Source: Pseudacidovorax sp. (GTDB taxonomy: Bacteria; Pseudomonadota; Gammaproteobacteria; Burkholderiales; Burkholderiaceae_C). From it: a stretch of 64,000 nt of DNA. Of the stretch, positions 1-7,840 are shown piece after piece; position 1 is the stretch's first letter; each line of letters starts with the position of its first letter. The stretch covers positions 143,188 to 207,187 of the forward strand of contig NZ_JAGOPN010000012.1 in NCBI RefSeq assembly GCF_017991995.1. The letters are read 5' to 3'. The notes under the pieces are model-generated. The model had not been told where the DNA came from and ran no database searches. It worked only from the letters and a program-made list of their open reading frames with translations. Made by a program: the position numbers and the translations under genes.

Positions 1-1
1 G

Positions 2-832
2 CGCACGCTGGAGTACCAGGACGGGGCCTACGCAAGTCGCTACACGGACCGCCTGGCGCGCGTGCTCGATGCCGAACGCGCGTCCGACCCCGCGGGCGCG
101 CACGGCTGGGCCATCACCCGCGAGATGGCCCGCTGGCTGGCCCTGTGGATGGCCTTCGACGACATCGTGCGCGTGGCCGCGCTCAAGGCCCGCGCCAGCC
201 GCGCCGAGCGGGTGCGCATGGAGGTCAAGGCCGGCGAGGCCGACCTGCTGCGCGTCTACGACCACTTCAAGCCCGGCGTACCGGAATTCGCCGCCCTGCT
301 CCCGCCCGCCCTCGCCCGCCGGCTGCAGGACTGGGACCGCGCCCGCCAGCGCCGCGGCCAGTCGCCGTGGGCCCTGCCGCTGAAGGTGGGCAGCCACTCG
401 GTCATGGGCATGGCCGCGCTGCGGCTGCTCGCCAGCCTGCGCCGGCTGCGGCCCATCGGCAGCCGCTTCGCCGAGGAGCAAAGGCTGATCGAGCACTGGC
501 TGGCCGCCGTCCAGGCCGGCGCGCGCGAGGACTGGGCCCTCGGCCACGAGCTCGCGCTGTGCGGCCGCCTGATCAAGGGCTACGGCAGCACCAACGAGCG
601 CGGCAAGGCCAACCTGCTGCACATCGTCGACCACCTGGCCCGCAGCCCAGGCCGCACGCCGGCCGAGCGCGCGCAGGCCATTGCCGCGGCCCGCGAGGCC
701 GCGCTGGCCGACGAGGCCGGCACCGCCCTCGACGCCACCCTGCGGGCGCACGGCGCGCCGCCGCGCCCGGTGGCCGAGCAGCCCATCCGCTGGATGCGCC
801 GGCCGCCCCGCTCGCAGGGCCAGGGCGCCTGA
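2..832 (+). CDS. Indolepyruvate ferredoxin oxidoreductase-like protein, C-terminal part (5' truncated by window edge)
   Basis: The reading frame is open at the left edge, so only the last 276 codons are seen. The visible part resembles the C-terminal DUF6537-type region of indolepyruvate:ferredoxin oxidoreductases, which oxidatively decarboxylate aryl-pyruvates from aromatic amino acids. The matching stretch runs over residues of the type VYDHFKPG, LPLKVGSHS and LIKGYGSTNERG, the last being the most recognisable. The thiamine-diphosphate and iron-sulfur domains expected at the N-terminus lie outside the window, so activity cannot be judged. The gene ends 39 bases before a Bug-family binding protein on the same strand; co-transcription is possible. 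Family call rests on memory of the conserved tail only. Confidence 0.7.
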   Translation, partial: RTLEYQDGAYASRYTDRLARVLDAERASDPAGAHGWAITREMARWLALWMAFDDIVRVAALKARASRAERVRMEVKAGEADLLRVYDHFKPGVPEFAALLPPALARRLQDWDRARQRRGQSPWALPLKVGSHSVMGMAALRLLASLRRLRPIGSRFAEEQRLIEHWLAAVQAGAREDWALGHELALCGRLIKGYGSTNERGKANLLHIVDHLARSPGRTPAERAQAIAAAREAALADEAGTALDATLRAHGAPPRPVAEQPIRWMRRPPRSQGQGA

Positions 833-871
833 GACACCGAGACCCCCAATAGACCAAGAAGGAGACAAGCG

Positions 872-1885
872 ATGACCTCTCATCCCCACCCCGCCATCCG
901 CAACCCGCGCCGCCGCCTGGCGCTGACCCTGGCCGGTGCCGCGTGCGTGGCCGCCGCCCTGGCGGCACCGCTGGCTACCCATGCCCAGGCCTGGCCGACC
1001 AAGCCGATCCGCGTCGTGGTCAACTTCCCGCCCGGCGGCGCGGCCGATCAGTTGGCGCGGCTCGTGGGCCAGCCCCTGTCGGAGGCGCTGGGCCAGCCGG
1101 TCGTGGTCGAGAACCGCGGTGGCGCCAACGGCAACATCGGCGGCGAGGTGGTGGCCCGCGCCCCGGCCGACGGCTACACGCTGCTGATGAGCTCCGGCGG
1201 CATGGTGTCGGTGAATCCGCACCTGTACGAGAAGATGCCCTTCGATCCCGCCAAGGACCTGGTGCCGGTGGCCGCCGCCGCGCGCGTGCTGGTCTACCTG
1301 GTGATCCGGCCCGAGCTCCCACCGAAGAACATCCAGGAGTTCATCGCCTACCTCAAGGCCCGGCCGGGCAAGCTCTCCTACGGCTCGCCCGGCGTGGGCA
1401 GCTCACCCCATCTGGCGGGCGAGATGTTCAAGTCGCAGACCGGCACCTTCGCCACCCATGTGCCCTACCGCGGCGCGGCGCCCGCGCTGCAGGACCTGCT
1501 GGCCGGCCAGATCGACTACTACTTCGACCCGGGTATCGCGCTCCAGCAGGTCAAGGCCGGCAAGCTGCGTCTGCTGGCGGTGGGCAGCCCGCAGCGCTCG
1601 CCGCTCTTTCCCGATGTGCCCACGCTGGCCGAGGCCGGCCTGAAAGGCTTCGACGCCGACACCGTGTTCGGCTTCTACGCGCCGGCCGGCACGCCCACGC
1701 CGGTGATCGCGCGGCTCAACACCGAGATCAACAAAGTGCTGGGGCTGCCGATGGTGAAGGAACGCATCCAGCAGCTCGGCGGCGAAGCGGCGCCCGGCAC
1801 GCCAGCCGCCTTCCACGACCGCGCGATGGCCGATTCAACGCGCTTCGGGGCCATCATCAAGGAGCGGGGCATCAAGGCCGATTGA
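872..1885 (+). CDS. Bug-family tripartite tricarboxylate transporter substrate-binding protein
   Basis: Periplasmic solute-binding protein of the Bug/TctC type, 337 aa. A signal peptide covers roughly residues 1-39 (Arg-rich start, Ala/Leu core, ATHAQA end). The mature part opens with the family hallmark WPTKPIRVVV-FPPGG, followed by DQLARLVGQPLSEALGQPVVVENR and GxNGNIGGE, which form the ligand-binding loops; members usually bind carboxylates. An AAGGAG ribosome binding site at 858-863 supports the ATG. No TctA/TctB membrane partners are in the window, which is usual for the many orphan Bug genes of Burkholderiales. The ligand is unknown; proximity to an indolepyruvate oxidoreductase hints at an aromatic or keto acid, as weak inference. 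Confidence 0.9.
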   Translation: MTSHPHPAIRNPRRRLALTLAGAACVAAALAAPLATHAQAWPTKPIRVVVNFPPGGAADQLARLVGQPLSEALGQPVVVENRGGANGNIGGEVVARAPADGYTLLMSSGGMVSVNPHLYEKMPFDPAKDLVPVAAAARVLVYLVIRPELPPKNIQEFIAYLKARPGKLSYGSPGVGSSPHLAGEMFKSQTGTFATHVPYRGAAPALQDLLAGQIDYYFDPGIALQQVKAGKLRLLAVGSPQRSPLFPDVPTLAEAGLKGFDADTVFGFYAPAGTPTPVIARLNTEINKVLGLPMVKERIQQLGGEAAPGTPAAFHDRAMADSTRFGAIIKERGIKAD

Positions 1886-1968
1886 GGCCCGCCCCGCCCG
1901 CATGAGCCCCTCTGCCCTCGGCGCCGGGCGAGAAGGCTCCCCGGTCGCGCCGCCGTTAACCTGCCGCC

Positions 1969-2394
1969 ATGTCCAAGACCATCACCTACACCGCCCGCGT
2001 CGAATTCGGCGACTGCGACCCTGCCGGCATCGTCTGGTTTCCCAACTTCTTCGGCTGGATCGACGCCGCCTCGCGCCATTTCTTTGCCGGCTGCGGCGTG
2101 CCGCGCTGGGAAGAGACGACACGCACCCTCGGCGTCGTCGGCACGCCGCTGGTGGACACCCAGGCCCGCTTCGTCAGCACCGCCAGCTATGGCGACACGC
2201 TCCACTTCGCCGTGCAGGTCCGCGAGTGGCGCGAGAAGAGCTTCGTGCAGGCCTACCGCGTGACCCGCGACGACCCCGAGGGCGAGACGCTGATCCTCGA
2301 ATGCGAGGAAGTGCGCATCTTCGGCGGCAAACGGCCCGACGGGCGGCTGCGCGCGCTTCCCATTCCGCCCGAGATCCGTGCCTTGTGCGAGTGA
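1969..2394 (+). CDS. Acyl-CoA thioesterase, 4-hydroxybenzoyl-CoA thioesterase family
   Basis: A 141-aa single hot-dog domain protein. Residues 14-30 carry the family signature GDCDPAGIVWFPNFFGW; Asp17 matches the catalytic aspartate of Pseudomonas 4-hydroxybenzoyl-CoA thioesterase in both motif and number. The long hot-dog helix follows (WIDAASRHFF), then the strand regions FVSTASYGDTLHF and LILECEEVRIF. It should hydrolyse a cytoplasmic acyl- or aroyl-CoA ester; the substrate cannot be read from the sequence. There is no clear Shine-Dalgarno sequence before the ATG, but the family N-terminus fits this start. The stop is followed by about 190 bases without a convincing gene before the EAL protein. 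Confidence 0.87.
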   Translation: MSKTITYTARVEFGDCDPAGIVWFPNFFGWIDAASRHFFAGCGVPRWEETTRTLGVVGTPLVDTQARFVSTASYGDTLHFAVQVREWREKSFVQAYRVTRDDPEGETLILECEEVRIFGGKRPDGRLRALPIPPEIRALCE

Positions 2395-2587
2395 GCCGGC
2401 GCCCTGCGCCCCGGCGCGGGAGACCTCAACAGCGCGGCACACGCGCCTACACGCGGATGGGCAGCCGCCAGGGAACATCCGGCGGCTCGTGACGTCGGCC
2501 GAGCGCAGCGCCTCGACGCAGACGGCCCGCCCGTCCGGGGCCGCGGGGGCCGGGGCCGCGCCGTCCCTCCTGCCCCTACGTCCGTCC

Positions 2588-3382
2588 ATGATCCACACCA
2601 TCGCCCTGCAACCGGCCCCTGGGGGCTCGCCATCCGCCGCCAGCGGGCGCTGCAAGGGCTGCCGCGAAGGCGAGGTGCCGCTCTTTCCCTTCAGCTTCGC
2701 CTACCAGCCGATCCTGGACCTCCAGGCTGGCGAGATCTGGGCGCACGAGGCGCTGGTGCGCGGGCCGGACGGCGAAGGCGCCATGACGGTGCTCGACCAG
2801 GTCAATGCCGACAACCGCTACCGTTTCGACCAGGCCTGCCGCGTCAACGCGATCCGCATCGCCGCCGCGCTCGGCATAGACACGCGCCTGTCGATCAACT
2901 TCCTGCCCCAGGCGGTGTACCGGCCGGAGATCTGCATCCGCACCACGCTCGAGGCAGCCGACAAGTACAGCTTTCCGCGCGACCGCATCGTGTTCGAGGT
3001 GACCGAAGGCGAGCGGGTCAGCGACGGGCCCTGGCTCGCCTCCATCCTCACCGAGTACCAGCGCTGCGGCTTCCTGACGGCCATCGACGACTTCGGCGCC
3101 GGCTACGCGGGCCTGACGCTGCTGGCCGACTTCCAGCCCGATGTCGTCAAGCTGGACATGGCCCTGGTGCGCAACGTCGACACCAGCCGCGCGCGCCAGG
3201 CCATCACCCGCGGCATCCTGCGCATGTGCGAGGAGCTGGCCATCACGGTGGTCGCCGAGGGGGTCGAGACGGCCGGCGAGCGCGACTTCTTCCTGCACGA
3301 GGGCGTGCGGCTGATGCAGGGCTACCTGTTCGCCCGGCCGCGCTTCGAGGCACTGGCGCCGAAGGCCGAGATCTTCGGCTGA
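2588..3382 (+). CDS. EAL-domain cyclic-di-GMP phosphodiesterase (stand-alone)
   Basis: A cytoplasmic EAL domain without a visible sensor domain, 264 aa from the ATG at 2588; the frame stays open upstream, but only low-complexity Ala/Pro/Arg sequence lies there. EAL appears as HEALVRG (Glu54). The other metal- and substrate-binding motifs are all present in order: INFLP (Asn), FEVTE (Glu), IDDFGAGYAGLTLL (double Asp loop), VVKLDM (Lys), VAEGVET (Glu) and MQGYLFARP (Gln). It is therefore predicted to be catalytically competent in linearising c-di-GMP. A possible output is type IV pili or biofilm control, given the Pil-Chp operon in the window, but no direct link is shown. It converges on the glycerate kinase gene with a 22-base gap. 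Confidence 0.88.
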   Translation: MIHTIALQPAPGGSPSAASGRCKGCREGEVPLFPFSFAYQPILDLQAGEIWAHEALVRGPDGEGAMTVLDQVNADNRYRFDQACRVNAIRIAAALGIDTRLSINFLPQAVYRPEICIRTTLEAADKYSFPRDRIVFEVTEGERVSDGPWLASILTEYQRCGFLTAIDDFGAGYAGLTLLADFQPDVVKLDMALVRNVDTSRARQAITRGILRMCEELAITVVAEGVETAGERDFFLHEGVRLMQGYLFARPRFEALAPKAEIFG

Positions 3383-3404
3383 ACCGGCGCCGGGCGGCCC
3401 CGCC

Positions 3405-4751
3405 TCAGTCCGGCATCACCAGCAGCGCGCGGAAGTCGTTGACGTTGGTGTGCGTGGGCCCGGTCACCAGCAGGTCGCCGAGTGCATCGAAGAAGCCATA
3501 GGCGTCGTTGCGGTCCAGGTGGTCCGACAGCTTGAGGCCGCGTTGCGCCGCGCGGGCCAGCGTATCGGGTCCGACGAAGGCGCCGGCGTTGTCCTCCACG
3601 CCGTCGATGCCGTCGGTGTCGGCGGCAAGCGCCCACACGCCGGGCTCCCCCATCAGCGCGCCGGCCAGGCCCATGCAGAACTCGCCCGCGCGTCCGCCCC
3701 GCCCCTTGGCGGTGCCGGGTGGGCGCTGGCGCACGGTCACCGTGGTCTCGCCGCCAGACAGGATCACGCAGGGCCGCGCGAAGGGCGTGCCGTGGCGCGC
3801 CACCGCGCGGGCCAGGGCGGCGTGCACCTTGCCGACCTCGCGCGACTCGCCTTCCATGTCGTCACCCAGCACATGGGCGTCGATGCCCGCCGCGCGGGCC
3901 GCCAGCGCGGCCGCCTCCAGCGACTGCCGCGGCGTCGCGATCAGGTGCACCGCATGGCCGGCAAACGCGGCATCGGCCGGCTTGGGGGTTTCGAGGCAGC
4001 CGCCGCGCAGGCCTTCCATGACGCGGGCCGGCAACTCGATGCCGTAGCGCTGCAGGATGGCGAGGGCGTCTGCGCAGGTGCTGCCGTCGGGCACCGTGGG
4101 GCCGCTGGCGATGACGGCCGGGTCGTCGCCGGGCACGTCGCTGATGGTGAGCGTGACCACCCGGGCCGGCGCGCAGGCCGCGGCCAGCCGGCCACCCTTG
4201 ATGCGCGAGAGGTGCTTGCGCACGCAGTTCATCTCGCCGATGTGCGCGCCCGATTCGAGCAGCTGGCGGTTGATGCGCTGCTTGTCCTCCAGCGTCAGCC
4301 CCTCGGCCGGAAGCGTCAGCAGCGCCGAGCCGCCGCCGGAGATCAGGCACAGCACCAGGTCGTCGGCCGTGAGGCCATGCGTGAGGGCGAGCATGCGCTC
4401 GGCGGCGCGCAGGCCGGCGGCGTCGGGCACGGGGTGCGCGGCCTCCACCAGCTCGATGCGCGACGGCACGCCGGCCGGCCGCGGCGGGATGTGGCCATAG
4501 CGCGTGACCACCAGGCCCGACAGCGGGGCGTCCTGCGGCCAGAGGGCCTCCAGCGCCTGCACCATGGAGCCCCCGGCCTTGCCGGCGCCCAGCACCAGCG
4601 TGCGGCCGCGCGGCGGCGGGGGCAGGTACTGGCCCATGCGCGCGAGGGGCAGCGCCTGGTGCACGGCGACACGGTAGAGGTGTTCGAGGAAGGCGCGCGG
4701 CTGCTGCTTCGGATCAGGAAGCGAGGCAGACGCGGTGTCGGATGCGATCAT
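3405..4751 (-). CDS. Glycerate 2-kinase (GckA/TtuD, MOFRL family)
   Basis: A 448-aa protein of the glycerate 2-kinase family, historically annotated hydroxypyruvate reductase TtuD. It phosphorylates D-glycerate to 2-phosphoglycerate. Recognisable blocks are LGAGKAGGSM near residue 57, LCLISGGGSALL (nucleotide loop), NCVRKHLSRIKGGRLA, and ISDVPGDDPAVIASGPTVPD. The C-terminal MOFRL part contains VILSGGETTVTV and LAADTDGIDG. A GGAGA Shine-Dalgarno precedes the ATG by about 9 bases. It is divergent from the 8-oxoguanine deaminase gene across only 65 bases, so the two may share control. Because urate breakdown yields glyoxylate, which can be converted to glycerate, the kinase may finish that route; this is inference from position. 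Confidence 0.9.
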   Translation of the reverse strand: MIASDTASASLPDPKQQPRAFLEHLYRVAVHQALPLARMGQYLPPPPRGRTLVLGAGKAGGSMVQALEALWPQDAPLSGLVVTRYGHIPPRPAGVPSRIELVEAAHPVPDAAGLRAAERMLALTHGLTADDLVLCLISGGGSALLTLPAEGLTLEDKQRINRQLLESGAHIGEMNCVRKHLSRIKGGRLAAACAPARVVTLTISDVPGDDPAVIASGPTVPDGSTCADALAILQRYGIELPARVMEGLRGGCLETPKPADAAFAGHAVHLIATPRQSLEAAALAARAAGIDAHVLGDDMEGESREVGKVHAALARAVARHGTPFARPCVILSGGETTVTVRQRPPGTAKGRGGRAGEFCMGLAGALMGEPGVWALAADTDGIDGVEDNAGAFVGPDTLARAAQRGLKLSDHLDRNDAYGFFDALGDLLVTGPTHTNVNDFRALLVMPD

Positions 4752-4816
4752 GTTCTTTGTCTCCAGGGACCCGGCAAAGCCGCCGAGGTCTTTGAATGCG
4801 CGAGAGGACTGTACCG

Positions 4817-6211
4817 ATGAAAACCCTGCTGATCCGCCACGCGAGCTGCGTGGCGACCTTCGACGACGCGCGCACCGAGCTGCGCGATGCCTCGGTGCTG
4901 GTGCGCGGCCACCGCATCGAGGCCATCGGCCCCGCGGCCGACCTGCCGCAGCAGGCCGACGAGGTGATCGATGCCCGCGGCCATCTGGTCATGCCGGGGC
5001 TGGTCAACACCCATCACCATATGTACCAGTCGCTGACGCGCGCCATACCGGCGACGCAGGACGCGGAACTCTTCGGCTGGCTGCGCGGGCTCTACCCGAT
5101 CTGGGCCGGGCTCACGCCCGAGATGGTGAACGTCTCCACGCAGGTGGCCATGGCCGAGCTGCTGATGTCCGGCTGCACCACCAGCAGCGACCATCTCTAC
5201 ATCTACCCCAACGGCGTGCGGCTGGAGGACAGCATCGAGGCCGCGCAGGCCATCGGCATGCGCTTCGTCGCGTCGCGCGGGGCCATGAGCCTGGGCCAGT
5301 CGAAGGGCGGCCTGCCGCCCGACCGCGTGGTGGAGGACGAGGAGGCCATCCTGCGCGACACCGAGCGCCTGATCACCACCTGGCACGACCGCAGCCACGG
5401 CGCCATGGTCAACGTGGCGGTGGCGCCCTGCTCGCCCTTCTCGGTCAGCCGCGAGCTGATGCGCGATGCCGCGGCCCTGGCCCGCCAGCATGGCGTGCGC
5501 CTGCACACCCACCTGGCCGAGAACGACCACGACATCGCCTTCACCCGCGAGAAGTTCAACTGCACGCCGGCCGAATACGCGCAGGAACTGGGCTGGCTGG
5601 GCGACGACGTCTGGCATGCCCACTGCGTCAAGCTGGACGAAGCCGGCATCGGCCTGTTCGCGCGCAGCCGCACCGGCGTGGCCCACTGCCCTTGCAGCAA
5701 CATGCGCCTGGCCTCGGGCCTGGCGCCCATCCGCCGCATGCTCGACGCTGGCGTGCCCGTGGGCCTGGGCGTGGACGGCAGCGCCAGCAACGACGGCGCG
5801 CACATGGTCGGCGAGGCGCGGCAGGCGCTGCTGCTGGCGCGGGTGCGCCGCTCGCTCGATGCCTTCGGCTGCGACCACGGCCCGGCCGAGATGACCGCCC
5901 GCGACGCGCTGGCCATGGCCACCCGCGGCGGCGCCCAGGTGCTCGGCCGCGCCGACATCGGCCACCTGGCGCCGGGCATGTGCGCCGACCTGGCCCTGTT
6001 CGACCTGCGCACCCTGGGCTTCGCCGGTGGCGCCGTGCACGACCCCGTGGCCAGCCTGCTGCTGTGCGCCAGCCCGCAGGCGGCGTACACGGTGGTCAAC
6101 GGGCGGGTGGTGGTGCGCGAAGGCCAGCTGGCGACGGTGGAATTGCAACCGCTGGTGGAGCGGCACAACCGGCTCGCCGTCCAGCTCGCCGAAGCGGCCC
6201 GCAGCGCCTGA
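4817..6211 (+). CDS. 8-oxoguanine deaminase (amidohydrolase superfamily)
   Basis: A 464-aa metal-dependent amidohydrolase of the AtzB/TrzN-like deaminase group, most like 8-oxoguanine deaminases, which release ammonia from 8-oxoguanine to give urate. The metal ligands are visible: NTHHHM (His66, His68), LHTHLAEN, WHAHCVKL and GVDGSASND (Asp). The family also shows MPGLVNTHHHMYQSLTR and the NMRLASG loop. The ATG at 4817 is chosen over one seven codons upstream because AGAGGA at 4803-4808 is correctly spaced. Its neighbour, convergently placed, is urate hydroxylase PuuD, which supports a purine substrate. A hydroxy-triazine hydrolase such as AtzB is the main alternative. Confidence 0.82.
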   Translation: MKTLLIRHASCVATFDDARTELRDASVLVRGHRIEAIGPAADLPQQADEVIDARGHLVMPGLVNTHHHMYQSLTRAIPATQDAELFGWLRGLYPIWAGLTPEMVNVSTQVAMAELLMSGCTTSSDHLYIYPNGVRLEDSIEAAQAIGMRFVASRGAMSLGQSKGGLPPDRVVEDEEAILRDTERLITTWHDRSHGAMVNVAVAPCSPFSVSRELMRDAAALARQHGVRLHTHLAENDHDIAFTREKFNCTPAEYAQELGWLGDDVWHAHCVKLDEAGIGLFARSRTGVAHCPCSNMRLASGLAPIRRMLDAGVPVGLGVDGSASNDGAHMVGEARQALLLARVRRSLDAFGCDHGPAEMTARDALAMATRGGAQVLGRADIGHLAPGMCADLALFDLRTLGFAGGAVHDPVASLLLCASPQAAYTVVNGRVVVREGQLATVELQPLVERHNRLAVQLAEAARSA

Positions 6212-6342
6212 TTGATCGCGGATGACTCCCTCTCCCGCGAGAGAAGAGGGGTTCGAAGCCACGCCTCGCCGCTCTGGGTTTCTCATGCCAGCAGCAGCCA
6301 TGGGCGGAGACGGGCGGGCCCAAGCATGCCCGTCTCCCGGTG

Positions 6343-7548
6343 TCAGTTCGTCTTCGCCCCGCCCTGGAACCAGCGCCCGATGAGCGCCCGCTCGGCCTCG
6401 GTGATACCGGTGGCGTTGTTCATCGGCATGATCTTCGTCACCACCACCTGCTGGTAGACGGCCTGCGCATGCGCGGCCACCTGCTCGGGCGAGTCGAGCC
6501 GCACGTTCTTCATCTGCACGGCGGCGCCGTGGCACAGGTAGCAGCGCTGCTCCAGCACCTTCTGCACCTCGGCATAGGCCACGGGCGCGGCCTGCGCGGC
6601 GGCGGGTTGCGGCGCCACGGGCTCGGGCTTCATCCAGACGATGGTCAGGCCCAGGACGGCGATGCCGAGCATGGCGTAGGGCAGCGGGTTCTTCGCGTTG
6701 CCCAGCTTCCAGCGATGGCGCACCACGAAGAACTGGCGGATGGCGGCGCCGCCCAGCATGATCAGCAGCAGCACGATCCAGTTCTGCGGATGCGTGTAGG
6801 TGAAGCTGTAATGGTTGGACAGCATCGCGAACAGCACCGGCAGCGTGAAGTAGGTGTTGTGCACGCTGCGCTGCTTGCCGCGCTGGCCGTGGATCGGGTC
6901 CACCGGCTTGCCCTCGCGCAGGGCCGCCACGCTCTTGCGCTGGCCCGGGATGATCCAGAAGAACACGTTGGCGCTCATGGTCGTGGCCATCATGGCGCCC
7001 ACCAGAAGGAAGGCGGCGCGCCCGGCGAACCAGTGGCAGGCCAGCCAGGCCGCGAAGGCGATGAAGAGCGCGATCAGCACGCCGACGATGGTGTCGCCGT
7101 TTTTGCGTCGCCCGAAGATCTGGCAGATGCCGTCGTACACCATCCAGAACACGACGAAGAAGGCGAGCGCGACGGCGATGGCGGCGCCGGGCTGCCAGTC
7201 CATCTTGCTCTTGTCGATGAGGTAGGTGCTGGCGTTCCACAGGTACGACACCGTGAAGAGCGCGAAGCCGCTCAGCCAGGTGGAGTAGCTTTCCCAGAAG
7301 GACCAGTGCAGGTGCTCCGGAATCTTGCGCGGCGCCACCGCGTACTTCTGCATGTTGTAGAAGCCGCCGCCGTGCACGGCCCATTGCTCGCCGCCCACGC
7401 CCTTGTCCAGCGATTCGGCGTCCTTGGGCTTCTCGAGGCTGTTGTCCAGCATCACGAAGTAGAAGGAGGCACCGATCCAGGCGATCGCGGTGATGACGTG
7501 GAGCCAGCGCAGCAGCAGGTTGGCCCAGTCGAGGTAGTAGCTTTCCAT
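6343..7548 (-). CDS. puuD: Membrane urate hydroxylase with C-terminal cytochrome c domain
   Basis: A 401-aa inner-membrane protein. About eight hydrophobic segments occupy residues 1-310, starting with WANLLLRWLHVITAIAWIGASFYF and including conserved WNAS and SVHNTYFTLPVLFAMLSNHY blocks. A soluble tail carries one haem-c site, CYLCH (Cys336, Cys339, His340), and a later MPMNNATGIT segment that supplies a candidate Met ligand. PuuD proteins hydroxylate urate to 5-hydroxyisourate and pass electrons to the cytochrome domain. No HIU hydrolase or OHCU decarboxylase gene is in the window. It is transcribed toward the deaminase gene, with 131 bases between their stops. Confidence 0.92.
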   Translation of the reverse strand: MESYYLDWANLLLRWLHVITAIAWIGASFYFVMLDNSLEKPKDAESLDKGVGGEQWAVHGGGFYNMQKYAVAPRKIPEHLHWSFWESYSTWLSGFALFTVSYLWNASTYLIDKSKMDWQPGAAIAVALAFFVVFWMVYDGICQIFGRRKNGDTIVGVLIALFIAFAAWLACHWFAGRAAFLLVGAMMATTMSANVFFWIIPGQRKSVAALREGKPVDPIHGQRGKQRSVHNTYFTLPVLFAMLSNHYSFTYTHPQNWIVLLLIMLGGAAIRQFFVVRHRWKLGNAKNPLPYAMLGIAVLGLTIVWMKPEPVAPQPAAAQAAPVAYAEVQKVLEQRCYLCHGAAVQMKNVRLDSPEQVAAHAQAVYQQVVVTKIMPMNNATGITEAERALIGRWFQGGAKTN

Positions 7549-7686
7549 CGCTCAACCCTGAGGTGATGAGAGTTCTGTCCTGCTCACCACCGCGGGCGCT
7601 GTAAGCAGAAGGTGCCGCGAACGCTTGGCATCGGGGGGCCGATGCGCCTCATCGCTCCGCTGCGGCGGTTTTGTTGTGGACGCGAG

Positions 7687-7694
7687 TGTATACA
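7687..7694. promoter_or_regulatory. Possible operator upstream of puuD (TGTATACA)
   Basis: The 292-base gap between puuD and the chemosensory kinase gene contains an AT-rich patch with the perfect palindrome TGTATACA, unusual in 70% GC DNA. It lies about 140 bases upstream of the puuD start. Palindromes with a GTATAC core are typical for GntR-type repressors, but no such regulator is encoded in the window. Nothing else convincing was seen in this gap. The assignment is inference. Confidence 0.3.
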
Positions 7695-7840
7695 GTTTGT
7701 CGGTCCGGGCGCGGGTCGCGCGCGGGCCGCCAAGGGTTATCACTGACATGCCAAGGCTGGCTGCAATAAGCATGCCGCCGGAGCGGCCCACCGACGTGGC
7801 GGACGAACGCGGCACGACCCGCCAGGGCGGGCGTGCCGCC

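Noticed and set aside
6228..6255. Another full REP-like element between the deaminase and puuD
   Set aside because: A ccctctcccgcgagagaag stretch resembles the hairpin part, but the stem is imperfect and the conserved tail is missing; at most it is a decayed copy.
4748..7555. A 935-codon open frame on the minus strand across the deaminase and puuD
   Set aside because: It is an out-of-frame shadow of puuD joined to the antisense of the deaminase, with His/Arg/Ala-rich composition and no domain.
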